This document shows positions 1 through 10,080 of a stretch of 64,000 nt of DNA, piece by piece. The first letter of the stretch is position 1. Each line of letters begins with the position of its first letter. Position numbers and translations under genes: made by a program. The notes beneath the pieces are model-generated. The model saw only the letters and a list, made by a program, of their open reading frames with translations. It ran no database searches and had not been told where the DNA came from. Location: assembly GCA_031763025.1 (NCBI GenBank), contig JASSKH010000028.1:124001-188000 (forward strand), written 5' to 3'. The stretch is from Macrocystis pyrifera (Eukaryota; Sar; Phaeophyceae; Laminariales; Laminariaceae).

Positions 1-611
1 GCTCAGACACATACCCCGAGCATGAGCCAAAATGAACGTGCAAGGGGGAAGAAACGAGAAGGAAAAAGGGAAATATGCTTCCCGGGCAACACTTAACTAA
101 GTAAAAAGAGAAAGAATGAGAGGAACGAAATAAACACGCTCGTCACCCACCCACTATGTAGTACTTCTTTCATAAAGACAAGGAGGAGAAAATATAGGAA
201 AAAGTTAAGACATGGAAAAAAATCAAAGCACCAAGCCAATCCATACCGAACGGCCGCAGCAGTTGGCGGTACGAGTAGCAAAGAAAAGTCCAACCCATTA
301 GTCGGCCTGGTACCTTGCTACCCTGTCTGCGGTCTCTTTGCTACTCTCTTCTACCGCGGTTTCCCTTCTACTCCTCCCGTTCCCCCCCTGCCCCCATACA
401 CTTATACGGTGTTCCTTCTACCCCTCCTGCTGTTACTCCTCCCCCCCGTTCCCTTTAACACTACCCGCAGCGGATGCGCGGCGCTGTCTACTCAGCTTTG
501 CCTCAGCCTCGTGCCATATGCCCATGAACCGTTCAGGTGCTTCGAGGATTCCCCGGTACCACTTTCCCGTCTGTTTTGCTGCAGTGGGTCACAGTACGGT
601 CCCGACTCCAA
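1..611 (-). mobile_element. LINE copy A, 3' part (RTE-like family)
   Basis: This matches the 3' end of the LINE copies at 2.3-4.9 kb and 58-64 kb: the last part of the RT protein reading frame (about 300-611 on the minus strand) and part of the 3' untranslated region. Similarity stops abruptly near 611, so the copy is 5'-truncated. Its 3' terminus lies left of the window. It has drifted more from the other copies than they have from each other, which suggests an older insertion. Confidence 0.8.
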
Positions 612-2310
612 AAAAATATATACCGGTACATAAATGCGAAGTCAGCGTACGTATGGACCAGATGCCTACTCGTACATGGTACACAGCAGTAGTAGTACGA
701 GTTGCAACAAAACAAAACCAAACCAGCAAACAAAAAAAAGAGACGAGGGGATCACGTCAAACCTAGTCAAATGTAGAGTACACCTGGAAAAGGAGAAATA
801 CATGATAAAAATAGAGCCGATGCTCGACGTGGATTCTCCCAAAGCAAGACGACTGTTATACCCGGCGCGCGTGTGTGGGTGTACTTGCGTGCTTATATTG
901 CCCGGTTCATGTGAGACGTGCACTGGGGTTCTTCATACTTCTTCTCGTGTCGTACCGTAGCCAGTCACTTATCATGAGAAAGCCAAACGGTCGGGTGGAC
1001 GTGATATCCTACGTGAAAGATTTGCAGCCACTCGCCCTCTCGAAGAAACCAGTACGTGGAAACTGAATACGTACTCGTACAGCAGTAAGCAACCTTCCCG
1101 TTCGTACAGCAGAAGAGAGATTCATCATCGCGGTAGAATCTCGTTCGTGGTCACACTATACGCTCAGAAGCCACCGAACAATCGACTCCACCGGGGTCTC
1201 GCGAGGCGCTGAGTTCTTCGTGGTCCCAGTTCGCTCCGACGTCCGACGCCGGCGCCCGGCTTCTTCTGGCGCGGGCCGATTGTCTTGCCGTACTCCACAG
1301 TCAGCAATACATGGGATAGGTCCGGATTTCAAATCCTCCTTTCTTTGCATTTCAGCCAGTTCCGCACCCGACGAAAAAGGAGCGGGGCGGCCGCCGCAGC
1401 GATCGCTGGGTTCGTTATAAGCTCTGTTTGTTTCTAGCCTCTTACCACTTTGTCGTGCTGTTGTAGAGCTGCGATATCGCTCACGGAGTGATACTCAATC
1501 ACTGTGTGTCCATACAACAATGAGGGCTTTCCTGAAAAGGAATCCACCCTGCTGGCGTCCCCTCTTTTCTGTTCCAGATTACTGGACTATTTGATGTCGT
1601 CAGTAGTAACATTTGTCCCGTGAAGAGTAATCACTGCAGATTGGAACGCAGGCCCGTGCCTCACACACACGTACATCCTCTCCATCGTTGATGGTCGTTT
1701 CGTGGGATCGTCTGTACCGATTCTATAGCAAAACCTGGCGTGTATTATACGCTATTCCCCAAGAAAGGGAAGTGCCATAGATGTCGAGTCGAATGTTGGG
1801 ACCTCCACGGGACAATACACATACATGCGACGGTCTGGTCAAGAACCTGGAACCCACAGAAATCAACTCTGATAACTCCACACAGAGGGCGCCCGATGAA
1901 GTAACCTGGTCTGGTTTGGACCATGACGATCGCCGGGAGAGAGGGAGAGAGGGAAGACAGAGGGGAGTCATGGAGAGAGGAAGAAGGGACGGAGAGAAGC
2001 TGGAGGAGGGAAATGTTGGAGGAAAGCCTTTGCCACTGCTGTACCGCTGATTTCTCGAAGCCTAGTTCAAGACCGTCACCCCCATTGGGATGCTAGAAGT
2101 AGACGTGAATTTAACCTTTTTTCCACTTGAAAATAGACTCGACGAACTGCATTTCCGCTGGGCTTAGAGGAGCGATTGCTGTTCCTCCATCCGTTACCCC
2201 GGTTGGGATGCTGGAAGTCAACTTTGATAACTGTACACACAGGGTACCCAAAGAGGTATGGTTCGGACCATGACGATTGCCTCCACGAGTGCTTCGGCCC
2301 GGAGCGTGCG
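612..2310. other. Intergenic stretch with a diverged direct repeat
   Basis: I see no supported gene here. Open frames are short and resemble no known family. Two segments are diverged copies of each other: about 1853-1940 and 2205-2290. Both contain a TCAACTYTGATAACT-type core followed by an ACACAGGG-like run and GGACCATGACGATYGCC. They may be remains of an unidentified repeat. Confidence 0.5.
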
Positions 2311-4868
2311 CTATGTGTGTGTGTGTGTTTTTCACATTAAACCGTTCTTCTACTCGTCGACATCCAGCAAGCCCAGTGTCCGTGCTGATTCTTCACCCTA
2401 GAAACACACGAGCTCTGTGGTCACAGACTACGACACGGAGATAGCACACCGTAATGCATTAATAGCTTACGCGATACCATGCCTTCGCACTAGGTGCGGC
2501 CGACAAAACATACATTCATACGCCAGCAACCAAAATACACCATGAAGATAGAGAAGCAACGAAGAAACCAAACCGAAAAAGAAAAGGAGAGTAATCCCAA
2601 ATAAATAAATATAATGGGAAGCCAAAGCTCAGACACGTACCCCGAGCATGAGCCAAAATAGACTTGCAAGGGGGAAGAAACGGGAAAGGAAAATTTAAAT
2701 ATGCATCCCGGGCAACACTTAACTTAGTAAAAAGAGAAAGAGGGAGTAGGCCATAATAAACACGCTCGTCACCCACCCACTATGTAGTACTTCTTTCATA
2801 AGGACAACAAGGGGAAAAGATGGGAAAAAGTTAAGTCATGGAAAAACATCAAAGCACCAAGCCAATACATACCGAACGGCCGCAGCAGTTGGCGGTACGA
2901 GTAGCAAAGAAACGTCCTACCTATTAGTCGGCCTTGTACCTTGCTACCCTGTCTGCGGTGTCTCTGCTACTCTCTGCTACCGTGGTTTCCCTTCTACTCC
3001 TCCCGTCCCCCCCCCTGCCCCCATACACTTGTACGGTGTTCCTTCTACCCTTCCTGCTGTCACCCCTTCCCCCGTTCCCTTTAACACTACCCGCACCGGA
3101 TGCGCGGCGCTGTCTACTCAGCTTTGCCTCACCCTCGTTCCACCTGCCCATGAACTGTTCAGCTGCTTCGAGGATTCCCCGGTACCACTTTCCCGTATGT
3201 TCTGCTGCAGTGAGCCACAGTGCGGTCCCAATTCCAAAGACAAAGGGGGAGTCTTCCGTTGATCCCTCGGTGGCTTTGAACACTCTAAGGTCCTCAGCAA
3301 TGGCCCTAGGCCAAGTCTTGAGCTGCCCGCCTGGTTTCGGGCTCCCCCCACCAGCGACCGTCCCGAACATCAACCGACTGGGCAATCGCCCCTCGTGTTG
3401 CCGCACCAGAGCCCGCGCAAAGAAGAGTCGCCGTTTACGGATGGTCGTTTCGATACTTTCGCATCGTGTTATCCTGAGCGCCTTCGCGTACGAGAGGGTG
3501 GTGTGGTCGGTGCGTAGTCGGCGCTGGAAACCAATGACTTGCAGAAGGACTTCGTGGTGGGCTGATCGAAGCTTGGCGAAGTGGTCCGCATTGAGGGTCC
3601 ACGTCACGAAACCGTACAGCAAGGTCTCAAGCACCTCGGCCTTCAGCATCTGGACTTTCAGACTAAGCGGTGCGTTCGTCCTATTGTACAGTTCTGGACC
3701 ATACCGTTTGAGGCATGCCCGCATCAGACGGATTCGTCGCTCGATTTCGAAGGAGAGGTCAGCGTGCTCATGGATAATGCCTCCTAGGTAAAAAAATTGG
3801 GTCGTCTGTTTATACTTTTGGCCTGCAGCTTCGATCGCGAGCGATGAGGTGGTAAACGTCTGATCCTGTATTCGTAGGAGCATCGTCTCTGTCTTCTTTT
3901 CGGATACCGTGAGGGCTACTGCTTCGAAGACAGTCACGATGACTGTCATCATTCTTGCACGGCCTTCCGCCGACTTCGAGACTATTCCTGCGTCGTCTGC
4001 ATACAACATACTCCACACAGCCCTTTGCCCGCATGCCAACGGTTCCCCTTTTCCGACAACCCTGTCCTCTTCGAGATAAACCAAATCCCTTACGATGCAT
4101 TCGTCTTTGCTGAGGCGTACCAGCACGATGTGTATCGCAGCGGCGAAGAACACGTTGGACAGTAACGGCGATAGTTCGCAGCCTTGCCGCAGCCCCTGGG
4201 TTACATTGAACCAGTCCGAGTGTTCACCGTCATCCGCACGCACGCGAGCCCGCATGCCTTCGTGAAAATTGCGAATGATTGTGAGCATCTTGGTTGGTAC
4301 ACCAAGGCGTGTGAGTACCTCCCACAACAGTTCTCGGTCGACAGAGTCGTACGCTTTCTGCAAGTCGATGAAGCACATGTACAGGGGGATTTTCTTCTGC
4401 CGTCCGAGCTGCTGCAACCGGCGCACGACAAACAGCATATCGACTGTCGACCGTGCGGGGCGGAAGCCGTACTGTTCTTCAGGAAGTATATGCTCGGTCT
4501 CGCAGTAGCTGCTTAGACGGGACGCAACGATTTTCAGCAACACCTTGCCTGCGTGAGCAGCAAGCGCAATGCCTCTGTAGTTGTTGCAATGAGTTATGTC
4601 CTTCTTTTTGTGAAGGGTTTTTATGATCGCATCTTTCCATTGCTGGGGGACTTCTCCCGCTACCCAAACGTTAACAAGAGTACTGTGAAAATACTGCACG
4701 AAAGCGGGGTGGTCAAGTTTCAGTACTTCGACCGGGAGACCATCTGGTCCAACGGCTTTCCATTTTGACATACCCTTCACTGCTTCCATCATCTCGTCAA
4801 TGGATTGTTCATTTCCAAGGGATAGTTTCAGCGGTCGTGGTGGCACTAGGTCGATGATCGTGGGGTCA
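2311..4868 (-). mobile_element. LINE copy B (RTE-like), 5'-truncated, with open RT frame
   Basis: This is a minus-strand non-LTR retrotransposon. Its 3' terminus at 2311-2325 is a (TG)n run (CA on the element strand), the same terminus as copies at 27.06, 39.90, 57.95 and 61.19 kb. A microsatellite tail instead of poly(A) is typical of RTE-like elements. A 3' UTR of about 600 bp precedes the RT reading frame. Similarity to the other copies ends at about 4868, so the endonuclease is absent. Unlike the other copies it lacks the two shared defects (a stop before the RT and a one-base shift), so it represents an earlier or intact lineage. Confidence 0.88.
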
Positions 4869-4954
4869 ATGCTATGGGCGCAGCTGTTTCCAAAGAAACG
4901 TCTTCGTACGTGATCATTGAGTGACCCTGATCGAACAGAAAGACAGACACACAA
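2924..4954 (-). CDS. LINE reverse transcriptase, 676-aa open frame
   Basis: RNA-templated DNA synthesis for target-primed reverse transcription is the expected role. The frame shows the usual non-LTR RT blocks in order: NNYRGIAL, the palm motif with [13 protein letters not shown] near residues 195-207, TQGLRQGC, and the catalytic YADD near residue 318. A long C-terminal region follows, with YLGGIIHE, a LYGFVTWTL block and an [12 protein letters not shown] block; this tail is common in RTE-like elements. I see no RNase H. The first ~30 residues, including the start Met, come from flanking DNA beyond the truncation at 4868, so the native N terminus (endonuclease) is missing. [10 protein letters not shown] differs from [10 protein letters not shown] or [10 protein letters not shown] in sister copies. 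Confidence 0.85.
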   Translation of the reverse strand: MCVCLSVRSGSLNDHVRRRFFGNSCAHSIDPTIIDLVPPRPLKLSLGNEQSIDEMMEAVKGMSKWKAVGPDGLPVEVLKLDHPAFVQYFHSTLVNVWVAGEVPQQWKDAIIKTLHKKKDITHCNNYRGIALAAHAGKVLLKIVASRLSSYCETEHILPEEQYGFRPARSTVDMLFVVRRLQQLGRQKKIPLYMCFIDLQKAYDSVDRELLWEVLTRLGVPTKMLTIIRNFHEGMRARVRADDGEHSDWFNVTQGLRQGCELSPLLSNVFFAAAIHIVLVRLSKDECIVRDLVYLEEDRVVGKGEPLACGQRAVWSMLYADDAGIVSKSAEGRARMMTVIVTVFEAVALTVSEKKTETMLLRIQDQTFTTSSLAIEAAGQKYKQTTQFFYLGGIIHEHADLSFEIERRIRLMRACLKRYGPELYNRTNAPLSLKVQMLKAEVLETLLYGFVTWTLNADHFAKLRSAHHEVLLQVIGFQRRLRTDHTTLSYAKALRITRCESIETTIRKRRLFFARALVRQHEGRLPSRLMFGTVAGGGSPKPGGQLKTWPRAIAEDLRVFKATEGSTEDSPFVFGIGTALWLTAAEHTGKWYRGILEAAEQFMGRWNEGEAKLSRQRRASGAGSVKGNGGRGDSRKGRRNTVQVYGGRGGDGRSRRETTVAESSRDTADRVARYKAD

Positions 4955-7088
4955 ACAAGTTTTCTGCAGACAAGTTTTCTGAATCCTTTTGAAAGATCAC
5001 AAGTGGACCACTGGTGGAATGCCCATCCCATCTTCCCGTCTCTTTCCCATCTCGCTGTGAAGAAACGGGAACGTTTTCCCATGTAGTCTCACGACCAGGC
5101 CCCGCACACTTCGCGCCCGACGGTCTCACACCATATCGCACGGTGTCATGAGCAACGTGCATACACCTGGTACTAGTAATTAGTGGCAATGAAGCGCGAC
5201 CTCAGTACACTGCAGTAGTCATATCTGCGATGTGTCATTCTGGGCGAATACGGATTACTCTGTTTCGTGCTGAACCAACCAACACGGACGAAGAGGTTCC
5301 CACTTCGAAATTCGATTATTTTTCAAGACGAAAACTCAGCACCTGCTGACATGTTTTGTCTAACAGAAAGAGTTTTTTGTATTAATAGCAGATGTCACCA
5401 CTGCTGTTATGTACGACATCTACAGCAAGCTTCTCTAGCAGAAAATAGCAGCAGCAGTAAGTAGCAGTAGAACACTCGAGGCCCGGGTCAGCGTCGCTGA
5501 ACGCTCGGCTTGTGTCGGTTTAGCCCTTGAATCCTTTGTACAAGTACGTGCTCGATTCTTGTTGTGTGTTTCCAGTTTTGGCCCTTCAATTCGAAGAGGA
5601 AAAAAAAACTACTTCGATTTCGAGCTTCGGATTTGTATTTTTCGACTTCAGATATGAATGACATCACATACGAGTATTATGAAGTAAAAAAATCTAAATT
5701 CGACCGGCCGGTTTCGATTTCAGAATCCAATGACCCATGTCGAAGAGTGAAATGCTCTCTAAATTCAACATGTTATCCACGATAGGAAACAGCAGCAGAA
5801 CGATGGATGAGTTGGATGGTGACACAGCTGTATGTCGACGTTGCTTCCCGCCCAACGCGCGGTCGGCGCGTCAGACTACAACCGGCTGGCGCGGGCTCAG
5901 GCCCAGAAACCACAAAAAGCGCACTTCGCGCGGACCTCTCCGTGAACACATATCCGTAGACCACCCTGCTCTACAGCAACAGCAGCAGCGGCAGTTAGTC
6001 GCATTGTGAAACAAAAATACCAAGACAGATTGACTCTAGCGCACTCGCCACGTCCCTTCGCTGCCAGATCAGGGGCAGTCAGCCTTGGTCCGGACACCCA
6101 GGTCCTACGCGCAGTGCAGCGCACCCAGCGCGTCTCTTTGGGGCGCCAGACCACAACCACAGCTGTTGGTCTCCGCGTTTGCTCGAATCTCTAAGCACAA
6201 TAAATCCAATTTTTCCGCATAGGAAGACTGCTTCGATTTGCCAAGTTCACATCTGAAACGTGACTCTGAAACTGAAAAATCGGACCGCATAGGAAACGAC
6301 CTTATAGGTGTCCAACAGAGCTTCTGGTAGCAGATGCCACCACGACTTCTGCTGTACACCTACAGCGAGTCTTCTGCTTCTCCGTTACCTCATCAGTAGG
6401 AGGGTAGGCCTGACAATACCATCTGCAGCATGTATTGGAGACATGGCCCGAACGTTGCTGTGGACAGGCACACAGTCTGCCTACGAGTACTCGTCGTAGA
6501 GTTTGGTTTCGTTTGGTAGAAGTCCAAAAGCGAACATCATGATGCGGTTGTTAGTTCTGTTTCTTTCCAGCCATGGCGGCGCCATGTGCCTGCACACGTT
6601 GCCGTGCCTAGCTCGACCTATTCAGAACGATTACCATGGTACAAGCACGAGAAATGTTCGCTTGTATGCGTGCGTGCACAGAGCCCCCCGGGACTGGAAT
6701 TGGCGCCGTATGCGTTGAGTGCAGTGGTTAAACGTGGTCGAACAAAATTTTTAATCATGATGACACACCCCGACATACACACAAACAGAAAAACTCAAAT
6801 CAAGACACCCTTCCCTCGTCTTCGAGCCGTTATGAAGAGGCTTTTTTTTCCGGACAACCACGAAGAAAAAGCCTCGCGCTTCACGCGCCTCATCATCAAT
6901 GCGTTCGTTAGTCCGCTGGTGCTGCCACCACTACTCGTAGTCAAAGATGCCAGGGGCAGCACTTTACCCTTGTCAGAAAGCAACTTCGCTTTGACATGTC
7001 TTGACTGACAAACTACGAGATTTCAGTGTGGAACATTCGACATCATTCACAGCGCACGTGCTGTGTTGCTTGTCGTGTCTCGTAACAG
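4869..7088. other. Stretch without a recognised gene
   Basis: Open frames up to 140 codons occur (for example plus strand 6586-7008) but none shows a recognisable domain. Two loosely similar segments, about 5389-5442 and 6329-6380, share an AGCAGATGYCACCAC start followed by CTGCTGT and CTACAGC. Nothing else is supported. Confidence 0.45.
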
Positions 7089-7360
7089 TTTGGTTGTCCA
7101 CTTCCACGAAAAAATGCTTGATATTAATTGAAGAAGCCAAAATGGTGGGAGGGGGGTAGCTGCCCTCGCCCGCCCCCCCCCCTGCATGTGTACGCCTTCC
7201 TTTCCTCTATATATATAATAGCCGGAGGGAAAAGAGAAGAGGGGGGGGGGGGGTGTCGCCCCGTCCCTTTTCGCTTGCTCACGCCTCCCCCCCCCCACCC
7301 CCCCACACAAAACGCGGTCGGCCTCCTTACCGGTCGCGCCCCGATAGTGGAAAGTCTCCC
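7089..7360 (-). repeat. YR1 repeat B2 (outer 3' end)
   Basis: About 270 bp matching 8473-8745. Both start with TTTGGTTGTCCACTTCCA and contain a TATATA stretch, an AATAGCCGGAGG motif and long G and C runs. It forms the left end of the element. Confidence 0.78.
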
Positions 7361-7394
7361 CCTCCAGAGCACTCGCTCAGTCCAGGGGCTCTGA

Positions 7395-8085
7395 ATTGCT
7401 GAAACGGTCTCGTGGTTCCGTTTCTAACGGCCCGTGCGATCGGGAACCCACTTGATCCACCACTACTTGTGTGTGCTTCCGCGGGATTCTTCCGTTTCAA
7501 ACGGCCCTCTCATGTCGGGAACCTCCCACGACTGCCAAACGATCAATAAAGACCCATGATTCCGTTTCTATCGGCCCGTGCACTCGGGGAATCACGGCTA
7601 ATCGACCACTACATTGCGCGTGCTTTCGTGTGTTTTTTTCTGTTTCTAACGACCCGTTCACCTCGACTGCCAGACGATTATGAGTGTAGTGATGCCGTTT
7701 CAAGCGGCTCGTGCGATCGGGATTAGGCCACTACTAATCGACCACTATGTGCATGTGCTTTCGGGTGGTTCCGTTTCTGACGACCCGTTCGCACCGGGAG
7801 CCAACCACGATTGCTAAACGGTTATTGAATGAGATGATTCCGTTTCTAACGGCCCGTGCGATCGTGATTATGCCACCACTTACGCGTGCTTTCTAGTGTT
7901 TCGTTTCTGACGGCCGTTGCGATCGTGATAATGCCACCACTTACGCGTGCTTTCTAGTGGTTCCGTTTCTGACGGCCCTTGCGATTGGGAACCCACCACG
8001 AAAACGAAACGATTAGTATGTAATGATTCCGTTTCAAACGGCCCGGGCGATCGGGATTAAGCCATTACTAATCGACCACTGTGTC
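7395..8085. repeat. ~75-bp tandem array with inverted-repeat core
   Basis: About ten degenerate units, spaced roughly 50-80 bp, each carry a CCGTTTCTAACGG-like core followed by CCCGTGCGATCGGGA or a variant. The core is an inverted repeat (CCGTT/AACGG), and GATCGGGA recurs after it. Linking text such as AATCGACCACTA and CGTGCTTTC alternates between units, which suggests a two-unit higher-order period. The array lies between repeats B2 and A2 of YR1. Confidence 0.8.
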
Positions 8086-8157
8086 TCCTTCCCCTTCGTT
8101 TGCCCATCCGCCGTGGAAATTTGTTGCGGGAGGGTGGCGGGAAAAAAACAACAACTA

Positions 8158-8472
8158 TAGACGACTCCCTGGCGTCCCTTGCCCGGTTCTATTCAGCTCG
8201 TGCAGGGCCTTGCTTATTAGCTATCTATCCTGGATACTCGCTGCACCGACGACTCCGCTTCACACTGCTCTACCGCTGCTTGCTCGTATCTGAACTGCGT
8301 TGGTTTTTCCTCATCAATCATCCGGAATTTCGTTTTCTTCATTTTTACCCCGTACTAAACATCCCTTGTTTTTATATGGGAAACCCTCCGAAACAGTCTC
8401 ATCCTTTTACTGGTTTATTTTTTCTACCCGTTACCCCCCAAACACCAGGTTAACCCTATGACAACCTTCCTC
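8158..8472 (-). repeat. YR1 repeat A2
   Basis: About 315 bp matching A1 at 15474-15796 with scattered differences. It begins TAGACGACT and ends CAACCTTCCTC directly before B1. Confidence 0.8.
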
Positions 8473-8745
8473 TTTGGTTGTCCACTTCCAAAAACAAATG
8501 CTTGATATTAACTGAAGAAGCCGAAATGGTGGGGGGGGGGGGGGGGGGCTGCCCTGGCCCGTCCCCCCCTTGCATGCGTACGCGATCCTTTCCCCTATAT
8601 AAAATAGCCGGAGGACAGAGAGAAAAGAGGGGGGGGGGTCGCCCGGTCACTTTTCGCTTGCTTACGCCTCCCCCCCCACCCACCCAAACGAAACGCGGTC
8701 GACCTCCTTTCCGGTCGCGCTCCGCTAGTGGAACGCCTCCCTTCA
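8473..8745 (-). repeat. YR1 repeat B1
   Basis: Matches B2 at the left end. It abuts A2 with no gap and borders the recombinase part of the element. Confidence 0.78.
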
Positions 8746-8869
8746 CGAGACGGCGGTTCCTTTCCCCCTTCGTCCAGATATGTGTAGGGACTGTTTGGGT
8801 ACTTTGCAGCCTCCCAAGCGGTCTTGACTATACGGGGCAGAGTAGCACCTATAGTATTTAGCCCCATCT

Positions 8870-10080
8870 AGTCCCTTGTCCTGGCTGTCTCTCAAACTTC
8901 CCCCCCCCATGCTCTAACACCTCTGATACCCATACCGGGTCTTCAATGTTAGCCCTAACGTAGACCATAAACGGGTCCGACGACCATCTCCCTTCTTTCT
9001 TAATCACTGCCTCCGGCACTCTTTTCGCGGCCAGTCTGGTTGCCCCCCCTATTCTCCCCGAAATCAACGCGAATTCTTCCGAAATCAGACTTGCCCCCGC
9101 TCCCCTCCTCTCTTCCCTCCACCTCCTCCCTACACTGGCGAGACCCTTCCTCAAGCGCTGGGTTGCCTTCCGCCTGGACCAGACCCTCCAACCGTCCGTT
9201 CCTCGATATTACATTAACGGGGCTTCCCCTGTCAACTCCCCGGCATTGTACACTACCAAAAGCTCCACCAATAGCCAGCCCCCCCTTCCTCTCCTTCACC
9301 CCGTCCTGATCTTTTCCTGACTAGTACCGCTCCTTTTCGTCCTTGATCTCCCTTCGATCCCCTGAACCTCACCTCTACCTTATTTGCTTCCCGAATGCTA
9401 CCCTCTGCCAGTTGATCGTTATCTCTGAAAAACGCTTCGTCCCCCCTCCTTAAGCAGTACCTGGTATACCATATGATACACCCCTCTCGTCTAGGCAAAC
9501 AATTATGACTCTCGCAACATAAAACAAAATAGGACAGTGCCAGACCTATCCATAACACCCCCCCCCTTCCCCCTATGATGCAGTGCTTCCTTGCATTCCC
9601 CTCAGCATCTCCCAAGTCAATGGTCTTCTTACCCTCTGCTGACTGCCCGTCTCTGCGTGTGCTCTCTTGATACCTTGCCTCACCGACCTAATCAATGGGT
9701 TACTCATGGGCACCGAAAGCCCCACGAACTGCTCATGGTAGAAATTTCGCCACCAACTTGCCTACTACCGTCGACTCCTTGTTCCCTTTTTCTGCGCAGC
9801 AGTGCCCCATGAACTCGACCAACTCTCCCACTAACTCAATCTCCCCCATGTCTTTCTGCAGCCAACACCCCTTCCCGACAAACGATCTCCAGCTCACCCA
9901 CGTCCTCCAACTCGCCTCGTAAGTTTTTCTAGACGAAGCTGCAACTATTGAAAAGGCGTTCTCTCTCGCAATATCTCCGAACACATTAGCTGCTCCCCCG
10001 ATCCCAGATCCTGCACCTGCCAGGCGATTTCGGTATATTCTGCGTTCAGTTTCTCGGGGCTCTGCTCCTCTCGCCACCTA
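8870..10080 (-). pseudogene. YR1 tyrosine recombinase part
   Basis: On the minus strand a block with ISGRIGGATRLAAKRVP, GRWSSDPFMVYVR and neighbouring residues matches the C-terminal catalytic part of tyrosine recombinases (the Arg-rich box and the nucleophile Tyr). An N-terminal SAM-like block with SSRKTYEASWRTWVSW lies upstream on the element strand. In this class of element the recombinase joins a circular DNA copy to the target, in place of an integrase. The region is a fossil. Confidence 0.75.

Noticed and set aside
2934-3791. Long open frame antisense to the LINE RT (285 codons), with similar ones at 25530-26411, 58679-59464 and 61893-62720
   Set aside because: All lie on the strand opposite the same RT region and follow from its codon composition; their translations are Leu/Pro/Arg-rich without a domain.
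6586-7008. Plus-strand 140-codon frame
   Set aside because: No domain, no codon signal and no neighbour context.
7395-8085. CRISPR-like array
   Set aside because: Units are degenerate, contiguous and lack unique spacers of constant size; the DNA is eukaryotic.
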